Positions 24,380 through 36,800 of a stretch of DNA of 64,000 nt are shown here, in pieces. Under the pieces are notes generated by a model. It was not told the DNA's origin and ran no database searches. It saw only the letters and a program-made list of their open reading frames with translations. Position numbers and translations under genes: made by a program. Origin of the DNA: Cheilinus undulatus (Eukaryota > Chordata > Actinopteri > Labriformes > Labridae). The first letter of the stretch is position 1; every line of letters begins with the position of its first letter. The stretch spans positions 40,947,789 to 41,011,788 of the forward strand of contig NC_054869.1 in assembly GCF_018320785.1 (NCBI RefSeq), in the 5' to 3' direction.

Positions 24380-24728
24380 AAGTTGCTGTAATGTTGTCAT
24401 GATACTACACAGTCTAGAGTTGAAAGTAACAAGTCATGCATTCAAAAAGCTGGTGAAGTAACATTATAAATGCATTAGCATTTGGCTCAACAATGAGTAG
24501 ACTTATGTTATGGTAGGAGGAACATATTTCTTGTTCATAAAATGAGATGCTTAGCAGGTAGATTGAACACTTGCAAGGAGCTTAACATGTCACAATTGAA
24601 GTGAGGACAGTCTGACCCTGCAATCGCCCCTGATCCTGTATCATCTACTCTCAAAAACAGATCAAAATCTATGGCACTAAGTGGACTAAGAGAATATATA
24701 GGCTAGTCAAATGGTTTAGAATACAGAG

Positions 24729-25209
24729 CGGTGGTTCTAAACTGGTCTACAGTCAGGACCCACCACCACTTCCAGGCAGACCATTTGTAACCCAGATTTG
24801 TGAAATTATTTAGTCCCAAGTGTTTTTGATGAAAAATGTTGCATTTTGGACCCTCAACGGAAGAAAACATGGAGAGAAAGAACAAAACAGACACGTTTGA
24901 AAAGTACATCATTATAGAAGGACATTAATGTGTACATTTTATGTTACTCCATTTTTTCTCAGACGGCATTGAAATTTGGTAATTTCTTGAGAAATGTCCT
25001 CATTATCTCAGGGAAACCAACTGTATCATGGAGGGAAGAATGTAAATAAGTTAAAACACTGAGAAAATTAAATTTACTTGTTATCGCTGGAAAAAAATGC
25101 ATGGATCTCCTGTATGTCCACACACTTTTCAAGACTTTTTGCCACATTTTTTCCTGGCACCCATTTATGACCTACTTTTGGATCCCAACCCACCAGTTGA
25201 GAACCACTG
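24729..25209. mobile_element. hAT-type MITE
   Basis: Left end CGGTGGTTCTAAACTGGTC and right end CCACCAGTTGAGAACCACTG are imperfect inverted repeats of the same hAT end as the element at 23586-23895. Flanks ATACAGAG and ATATAAAC agree at 5 of 8 positions, which could be a decayed duplication. It is 481 bp with no transposase. Confidence 0.65.
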
Positions 25210-26364
25210 ATATAAACTTTAACGGTACTGGAGAGTTGAAGGATCAGAGAAGTTGTTCTGGATTAGGTGAGTGGCCGTTTAAAACACTGATAAATTTGTA
25301 ATTATAATTTTGCATAGCTCATCATATAATGTTAGATGTGGAGATCCTCAGAGGTAAATATTAGGCCCATTATTTATCCTAAACATTTATATGACATTAG
25401 TGAAATCTGTTTTAGTGGAAATAATATAAATTTATTTTGTAAAGTGCATAATTTTTGAAAGTTATATAACATCAGTGATGGCAGAATTACAGCTATTGTT
25501 TGGCTCTACAAAATATCATATTACAACAAATCAAAGTTTGGATTGTTTAGAAGTTTTAAATCAAGCACAGATATAAAAATCAGACAAATAATTATGCTTG
25601 AAGTTAAACTCATTAGAAAGGTAGGTAGAGAAGTTGATTGTGACAGCTTTTAGGTTTTCTTTGAGTAGATATGGGTATGCAGTCTTCTTTTCCAGAATAA
25701 ATGATCATTTTTGTGTCAAATGAGGCAGTCTGAAGATGTTTGGGTTGTTTTTTCTTTGATTTACACATCTTTTCTCATTTAATCATGATTCTTTTTTTCT
25801 AATTTAAGACCTCAAAATAAATATGCCTGCAGAGGAATATCCAGGCACTCTGCAATAAGACACTCTTTGCTGTCTTGTAATTAGGCAGGATGCAAAACAA
25901 CATTCATTCAAAATTCGAAGAAGGCAGGTCCATCTCTCTCCTTACACAGACATGCAGCTTCACTGACTAATTGCAATCAATAACCCAAACAGCAGTCCTC
26001 TGTGCCCCCATCATCACCACCACACCCATTGACCATCATCATTTTCTCTGCTGTGGACCAAACTTCATCCTAACTTCTTTCATGTGCTTCTTGGAATTAA
26101 ACTCACGAGGATAACTGTGTTTTAACTCCTACATATATCTCATGGTTGCAGAATGAAGGAAAGCATGCAACCTTCCCAGTAAATCACAGCAGCATGGAAA
26201 CTAGAGGAACAACGCGTCCACATGTTCCCTGTTGTGGAATAAACGACGCTAGTATGATCAGAATAATGATGCACAATATTCAGCATTCATTCCCGCTTAA
26301 ATGAGAGGGGATTGATGTGCTGCCTCCACGTGATCTTTGCCATGATCACAGTAGACAGTGCCTA

Positions 26365-27819
<1,455 letters not shown>

Positions 27820-30800
27820 ATGATCTACGTTTTAATGGGCGTCTCAGGCTGCGGGAAGTATGTATTGAAAGTGTATATGCTTTAAATGAAGCTTTGCAGT
27901 TTGGATTTAACATAAGAAGCACAGTTATAAAGTCTAAGTTAGATAACGTACAAGTAGGCTATCTGGTATCATTTGTCACACACAGATAAAGCTGTATTAA
28001 AACTTTGAAGGTAACAAGGTAAAAATGTGTCAGCTGTCTCGTTACGTAACTAGTGACAGTGCATTGGTCTGGCATTAGATCAGTAGGAAAACAACATACA
28101 ACTGCAGCACTGTCCTGCAAACACTGGGACAAAGAGATTATCCCAGTTATTTGATCACCTTTTAACTGATCTATCCAACTGATCGTTTTGAAAGAAAGAC
28201 AAAATGAGGTTTATTAATGAAATGGTTCCTTCTTTTAAGTGGGATTAGGTTTGTTCAAACATCCAAGAATAAATGGCATTTAAAACCTCAATTCCAAAAA
28301 AGTTGGGACACTGTATGAAATGTAACAAAATGCAAGGATAAGTAAATCTCATAAACCTTTATTTTATTCACAGCACAACATAAACAACATATCAGATGCT
28401 GAAACAGAGACATTTGATCATATTAGCACATTTGAACTTCTCTCAGAAAATTAGCTGTCTGTTGTTCTGACACCTCAATACCGTTTTCGGCATTGGTAAT
28501 GCTTTTCCAAATGTGTAAACCACCTATGCCATAGGCACTAATGCAACCCAATACCACCGGAGATGCAAATGTAGTTTTATTCTTTAAATTAAAATGACTT
28601 CTAATTTATTCACATTTTAATGCATATAGTTTTAGTTGGTGAATACAAAAAATAAGTGCAGTTTTAATCAATAAATTCTATATCTCAGCCATTACTTTTA
28701 GTCAAGGCAGTTATTTTCTATGAACTTATTTTATTAGCCATTTTGTAAAACACAAAAATTAACATACTATCAATACTTTAAATGATTCCAAATGCACTGA
28801 TGGAAATACGTACGTATCATATTTGCACAGTGGAGAAAAATCCTGTATTCCGAACATTCAACAGTCCAGCATTAACATTTCAGTCTCATGTAGGCCTCTG
28901 ACGAAAACGAAACTTGAGGATCATCAGTTTATTATCAAAGATCTATTTATAGTTATTTTCATCCAGTCTCACTCATAGAAAAAAATGGTAGTCAAGTAAC
29001 GTTTAAGTCAGCCAATGAAATAAAGACTAATTGAAATTGTGAACTTTCAGCAACAGTCAGCATTCATGATATCACCATTAGGGTTACTTTGTCTATTGAG
29101 ATCCTGAGAGGAGATTTGAACAGGTTGTAAAATAGACTTAAAATGAGTTCTGATGTTTCTGTTGGCCTACAAGAGAAAACAGACTCTTTTGATTTCTATA
29201 ATATTGATTGTGATGAATGTTATCCCTGCCATGAGATTGGTGTCAGAAAAGGCAAATTAGCAGCATGCTGCCATCGCAGCATTTAAAACATTTTAAATGC
29301 AAAAGGATGAGATTGAAAAAAACCCCACAACATAACAAATGTAAAAGACAAGAGCAGCCGAGACATGGATTGAAGTTATTTTAACAAAGAAAGGAGGAGG
29401 AAACAGAGTGGTTGCATGGATTTTTTTTTAATACGAGTAATTTTTTAGGAAAACATATTCGTTCATTCCTTAATCATGAATGTAGACACTGATTAGTTTT
29501 TTAAATTTTGCCTGTTCATCCTCAATGGCAGTATAGTATTGTCATGAAGCCGCTGTTATCTTATGTTTTATTTTTGCATTAAGTAATGTTTCAATGCTGT
29601 TTGCTCTAAGAACACTTTTTATACCCGGGACAGTAGCATCTCAACTATTTGTTTTTAAAATGTTGTACTTGTTGTCTATTATTCTTATGCTTACATTTGT
29701 TTATTATTTATTTAATATGAATGGTTTTGAGGTAGAAGTGGGTGTGAGGGAAATATTTATTTAATTTCATTAATTGTACACTGTACACTCATGTATATGG
29801 CAAATTAACTGATTGATTGAATTGTTATGTTTTGTCCATTTTTCTTGTACAGAAGCACTTTAGGGGCCTTCCTGTCAGAAAAGGTAAATAAATCCACCCC
29901 CTCTCACTGTAAACAGTCCTGTGCTGCAGTGATTTCTTTTTTTGTTTGTTTGTTTTTTGGCATTTTGTCACCCTTTAAAGTTTTAGTTCATCAAACAAAT
30001 TGTAATAGTTGACAAAGATAACCCAAGTAAAATCAAAATGCATTTTTTAAATGATGATTTCATTTATTGGGGGCAAATAGCCATCCAAACCTTCCCAGGA
30101 GTGGCCGGCCTACCAAAATTAATCCAAGAGCAGATCAATCACCCATTGGGGAAGTCACAAAAGAACCCAGAACAACATCTAAAGACCTTGACCTTGGCTC
30201 AGTTAAGGTCAGTGTTAATGGCTCAACATCAAGAAAGTCACTGGGCAAAAATGGCATCTTTGGTAGAGTTCCAAGAACAACATCAATGCTTACCAAAATG
30301 AACACAAAGCCTGGTCTCACATTTGACTGAAAACATCTTGATGATCTGCGAGACTTTTGGAGAAGTATTCAGTTGACTAACAAGACAATAGTAAAACTTT
30401 TTGAAGGTGTGCATCCCATTACATCTAATGTAAAACTAACATAGTATTTCATCAAAAGAACATCGTACTAACAGTCAAACATCATGATGGTAGTGTAATG
30501 GTATGGAGCTGCTTTGCTTTTTCAGGACCTAGACGACTTGCCATTATTAGTGGAATCATGAATTCTGCTCTCTACTTGAAAATCCTGAAGGAATGTCTGG
30601 CCAGCAGTTCATGAATTCAAGCGTACTTGGGTTATGCAGCAGGACAATGATCCCAAACATTCCAATAAGTCTACCTCTGAATGAAATTAAAAAAAAGGTT
30701 GGTTCTAGAGTGACCTAGTAAAAGTATGGACTTAAATCCAACCTTTGACAGGTTGTTCATACTCAAACATCCTCAAATGTGGCTAAATTAAAATAATTCT

Positions 30801-33800
30801 GCAAAGAAGAGTGGGACAAAATTCCTCCACAGCAATGCGAAAGACTTATTGCCAGTTATCACAAATGCTTGCTTGCAGATGTTTTGCAAAGCATGGCACA
30901 ATCAGTTATCAGGATTAAGGGGCCATTACTTTTTCACATATGGGCCACGTAGGTTTGAATGGCTTCTTTCCCTTTATAATGAAGTATCATTTTAAAACTG
31001 TGTTTTGTATTACTTGGGTCATCTTTGTCTAATACTAAAATTTATTTAATGATCAGAAACATAGCAAGTGTGTGACAAATATGCCAAATGTAAGAAATCA
31101 GGAAGGGGGCAAATACTTTTCACAGCACACCTCCATCAGGTTGCTGCTCACAAAGATTACTCCACTGCATGTATTTATATTTATATGTCCTTCCACTTGT
31201 CAGCTGGGCTGGCCGCTGCATGAAGGGGATAACTTCCACCCACAGGAGAACATAGACAAGATGGCTCGTGGTGAACCACTGACAGACCAGGTCAGCCTGT
31301 GTGAGTGTTTGTATACATGTGTCAGAGGAGTTGTCTTGTCAGCTCAAATTGAATGTCAGTCATTTCTGGAGTAAGCCATTTGTCTTCTGTCACGGATAAA
31401 TCATTCTCTCAGACTTGCCGACACAAACACAACAAGTGTGAGGAGAAGCTTCACTAGAGTGGACAGTGAAAGCAGCAGGGAGGGAAACTAAGCTCTAGCT
31501 GTCTTTGATTGTTTCGAGGCGTCCAAACAATCGACTGGCTACCTGCCAGAAATGAGTTTACACGCTTACAGGCAGAGCGAGCCCTGCCAACATTTGGCAG
31601 AAGCTTGCCGCCAGCGCTGTTTGGTTACTGATGATAACCTCCCACTCAGAAATCAGCTTTCAAACGACGGGAGAATTACCCAGGGACCTGCTCTGTAATG
31701 TTTTGGCATGTTTTTTAAAAAACTCAACAGTTGGCAGTTTGAGAATGAATGATGGGAAGCAGAAATGCAAATTTGTGATTACTGTCAGATTGTTGCGAAA
31801 ATGTACCTTTCATGTACAAGAGAGCTGGCAGGTGGAAGTAGGGAAAACTAGGTGGGACAGAGGAGAGACAGCCCCCTCCTCCCTGTTTAATGTCAGTTCA
31901 GCACATCATACTTAAGGCTCTGCAGGGCGACAAAATGTGAATACAGAAGTTGGAACAGATTTGGACTGATTCTTTTTCCATTGGCTTTGAAATGAGACAG
32001 TGGCTCAGTAGGTAGAGTCGGTCATTTTACAATTGGAAGGTTGTGGGATTGATCTCCACCTCCTGCAGTCACATGTTCAAGTGTCCTTGAGCAAGACACT
32101 TACAGATAAGGGGGAAATTATTAGTCCCCTTATGAAAATTTGAGTTTTTCCCATGTTTTTCTGAAGTGCTGTTTAACAGATCAAGGAATTTTTAACACAG
32201 CTTTACCAACAATCAAGTTTTATTTTGGATACTTACATTATTTTACTTTGCACACAGAAACACGATTATTTCAAAAAAGCAAAAAACTACAAGGGTCAAA
32301 ATGATTAGCCCCCTTCAGAACTGAGCTTTTTGTTGAGCCATAGCACAAACCACTGATGTGCAATGATGTTCTTTAGCTTTGTAATGCTGAACACTTGTAA
32401 AATCAAGTTAAAACTGAGGATTATCTTCCAATTTACACAGAGTACAAAAACTTCAGATTGGGTTTGAGCTGTCGCTGGAAAAAGCATCATCACAAAAACA
32501 AAAGAAACCAGTTTTGACTTGGGAAAAAGAATTGTTGATGCTCATAAAGCAGGAGAAGGAAATGCAAAGTTATCACAGCATTTCCAAGTGTCAAGAACTG
32601 GAGTAAGAGGTATCACCAAGAAATTCAGTGTGAGCCACACAGTCCAGAACAAGCCTGGCAGAGCTAGGAAGAGAAAGATTCCAAAGATCCTGGAAAGAAA
32701 ACTAGTAAGAGATGTGTCCAAAGACCCCATAACAACTGCCAAGACACTAGTGAAGGACTTAGCCTAGTCAGGAATTGTAGTCTTGAAGAAGACATCACTA
32801 GAGCCCTGCAAAGGAATGGACTGAGAGGTTGCAGACCAAGAGAAACTCCCCTTTTGAAGAAGAGAAACCTTCAAGCCAGACCGAAGTCTGCTAAAGACAA
32901 CCTGGAGAAAGATTCTGATACTGGAAGCATGCCCTCTGGATAGATGGGACAAACTAGAGCTCTTTGGCCATAGAGACAGAGTTTATGTAAAAAAAGAAGG
33001 GAGAAGCATATAACCTAAAGAACACAGTCCCCACGGTGAAACACAGTGGTGGGAGTATTATGCTGTGGGGTGTAAGGCAGAGTGTAAAGGGCTGTGCCAT
33101 CACAAAGACCCCTACGAATGCAGCTTTCTTACCCTATCCTACAGCGTGTCCACCCAGTGAATCCTCCATTGGCCATCATATCCAAAGATTCATGAGCACC
33201 ATTTGTTTCCTACTTTTTTAAACCTTATTTATAATTACAGTCTGATGTTATAATAAGAAATCGGCACACAGACCTCAGTCTATGTATAAAAATAGATCAG
33301 TGCATTTCAAACAATATGACCGTCACTGCCCCTATACTCACGTGATTCTGTTTCATTAGAGTGGGCGTTAAAAATGAACCCACTGCTATTCCCTAGATGT
33401 GTGTTTTGAGGGGTGGGACTGCAGCTCCACAAGCCCAAGATCTCAGTGTGTCATGTAAGGGAGAATTTGTCTTTATTTTTGTGCAGCAGTAGAAGGAGGT
33501 GGAGAATTCTTACTCATAAATACAGCCAAACCTCCACACTTTTCCTGTTTAACTCTTTCAGCATCTCCCTGTGATGTTCTGCGATTCATGTTTGCCCCTC
33601 AGGTGGCCGGTGATGCACTGAAACTAGGACTGTGTGTTATTTTATTCATCTGCCCAGCTGTGTTAAAGGGCAAAACCTGAATCTGTATTCCTGTTAGTAA
33701 CCCTGAAGGTGGGCCTGTGCCTCCTTTAGCCTTCCTGAGCAGCTACGTTGCTCAAAGCTTTAAGAATTTTGTTATTTAAAGCTGCTGTAATCAATATTTT

Positions 33801-36800
33801 TTGATAAACTGTGCAAGTATGAAAGGAGTAAGACTACAGCTGAACCCCTCTGAGCTGTATCAATCATAGTACAGCATTTTATCTGCCATTTTACATAAAC
33901 TTGCTATATCTATATATACAGTATGTCTAAGGAGTGTGCTTTGTCTACATGTACGTTAACATTGTAAGTAGGAATGTCATTTTAACTTACATAAACAAAA
34001 CAGAAGTCAGGGTTGTCAGGATACCTGAATTTTTAACTTTGAAATGATACTAGTGAAAATCAAATGAATCTGAGAACAGCTTGTTTCAGCACACATTTTC
34101 TGAAAGATGGAGAACAGGGGTTGGGGGATGTTTTTTCTGATTCTTGAGGGGATTGTGGACAGGCCAGGGGCACATATTTTGGTTAGAAAAGCCTGAAAAG
34201 GTGTATTTTACATAATATCTTACCTTTAAAAGCTGCCGTCTTCCTGTCTGAGCTTTCCCACGTCACTTCACCGTATATGAATATGAGAAGCTTAGCGGTA
34301 GCTTAGTGGTTAGCGTGTAGTAGGAACTCCACGTTACAACAGTTTTTTAAGCGATAAATGGAAATAAAGTGGCATGTAGGCTGTCAAGGGTTGAACTCAT
34401 GTTTAACTACTCAACCAAAGTAAAAAGAGGCCACGCTATAGAGAGTATATTAGGCTCACATCACACCTGCTGACACAAATGACCCTGTGAGGGTTTTCTA
34501 AGGATTTTCCCCTCTCTCCTTATATTAATCGGTTAAACAAAATTTTAATTATTTTGGATTGGTTTTTATGTGGGAAATAATCAGTGGGTTAAGATGTGTT
34601 GAAACGTCACTGGATTGTTCAGTAGTCTTGAATGTGCTGTGCCAACAGTGTGATTGAAGTTGCCCCTGTGTCGACCTTTAAATGACGTCACTAGAGAGGA
34701 TAAGACGACGCCATCTCGTATGTTACTGGACTCTACAGTCGGCCCACATCCATGGGCTTGAATGAAATTAGTCATTATTTATGAGATAAGACCCAACCAA
34801 ACAAAAACTGAACTTAAACGAAGCTTGGACTCGCCATCACTTCAGCGCCTTCAAGAGTGAACAAGGCCGTAGTCCAACTGACCGGCATGCAGGGGAGCTT
34901 ACCCAGCTTGTATCTCCTGTCATGAAAACCAGTTCTTCCTTTCCACCTTTTCTTTATCGCACTTAATGTTAGATTATATCTTTGGTTATTCACCCTGGCT
35001 TTGCCTTTAACAACTTAAAAAACATCAAAAAAAGAGTTATAGCTGGACTAACATTGTTGGATGTGTTAAATAAAAGTATACAACACATGGATTTAAAGTG
35101 AGAGAATATGCCAGTGTAACACTCACAGATTGTTTCTACTGCCTGAAGCAGACAAATATAATCAATTATTGAAGTTTAGGGAAGGATCAATGGCTGCTGT
35201 CTTTCGTAAGGGGAAAGTCTTGATCAGATCAGACAATTTTAATATGGAGAGCTGCCCCAGACAATCTAAAAGAAATCTACTGTAGTGGTTTCAAACAGGG
35301 AAATTCCTAGAAAAGTCATAGCTGAGCGAGGTTGACACAGTAGTTTAAACGAGAGGGACTGAAGAATTCATTAACAAAAACTTCCAGTAATAAATTATGC
35401 TCATGGTGGGAAAATAAACAATTCAATGAAGGCTTCAGGGCATCAGCCATCTGCAGTGGAAAACCTGCTACTCTCCCACCCTTGAATAAAATCCCCACAG
35501 GTGTCATCAGTTCCTTTAAACTGCCTAGCGGAAGGTTGCAGCTCTGACCCTAAATGGAGGGGAGAGCAAGGCATAAATGCTCCCAAATTCATTTAGATTT
35601 ATACTTTATCAGATTTATATGTAAAACAAAAAATGAAGGTAAAAACCGACAGAAACAGGGTTTGCAAGGAACCCCGACATGATCAGACAAATTTAACTAA
35701 TTGGGTAGATATTTTTAACCCTCATATGTATATTGAACAAAAAAACTCAGTAGATATCTGCATTTTAAGTAAAATTGTGCCTATAAACTCACCAGGAGGC
35801 CGCCATGTTTTGGTCTGCACTAGTAGTGTGACGTCACTAAGCCAGAGCACTCCTCACCGTTACTATGCAGTAACCAGCCCTTTCAGACTAGTTGTATGTT
35901 TAGCTGCATAAATGTGCTGCACGTGCTGCAACGATATGCCCCATAACAGCTTTCATACCAGACACAAGTTTGCTGTGTGTGGCTTTGTCTCCCTGCTGTC
36001 AAAGCTCTGACATTCCTTCTAGGTTTTACTTCAGTAAACCTCCCTTCAAGTTACTGGATTCAGCGTGTAGTGGAATATTTTCAATTTCAATTTTGATTTT
36101 CAAAATCAAAGCATTATGTACAAACGAAGGGAGTTTTTCCAAAGAAATACTGAAGTGAACTTTTACTTCGAAATGCACCAACTGGAAGTGTTTTTGTTCT
36201 GTGTTTATCTTTACCTGCAACATTTTGTTCCCTGTGGAAACTGGAGAGTTTCATAAAAAGAAGAAGTTTGCAGAACAGCTAAATTAATCAGATGCATTTT
36301 AGCAACAGATTTCAAACATATACTATTGGTGTAGATGTACATATTTGCTACAACAAGCTATTTATCATTTTCATGTCTGATTTGATTGGTAACCACTAGT
36401 GGTGCACAGAAAAAATAGACAAGACCTCAAATTTCAAAATTCTCAGTGCATAAAACGTGTGTATCAGCGTGTGAGATTCAGCCCTCATGCAGGCTGCCAG
36501 TCTGAACCAGCTGCTTATGGCATAGGATTGGCAAGGAGCGCTCTGTCAAAATGATGTCACACTACCGCGGCCAACCAAAACATGGCGGTCTCCCGGTGTT
36601 CAGTTCAATATAAACATGAGAGATACAAAATCTGACCAATAAGGTGAATTTATCTGATCGTGCAGGATTCCTTTAAAGGTTTGTTTCTTTCCTAATCTAA
36701 AACTTTAACTTCTGTTGTTGTCTCTCTGCAGGACAGACTGCCCTGGCTCCTCAAACTACATGAAGTCATTGAGAGGTGAGAATAAACTTTAATTTCTCAT

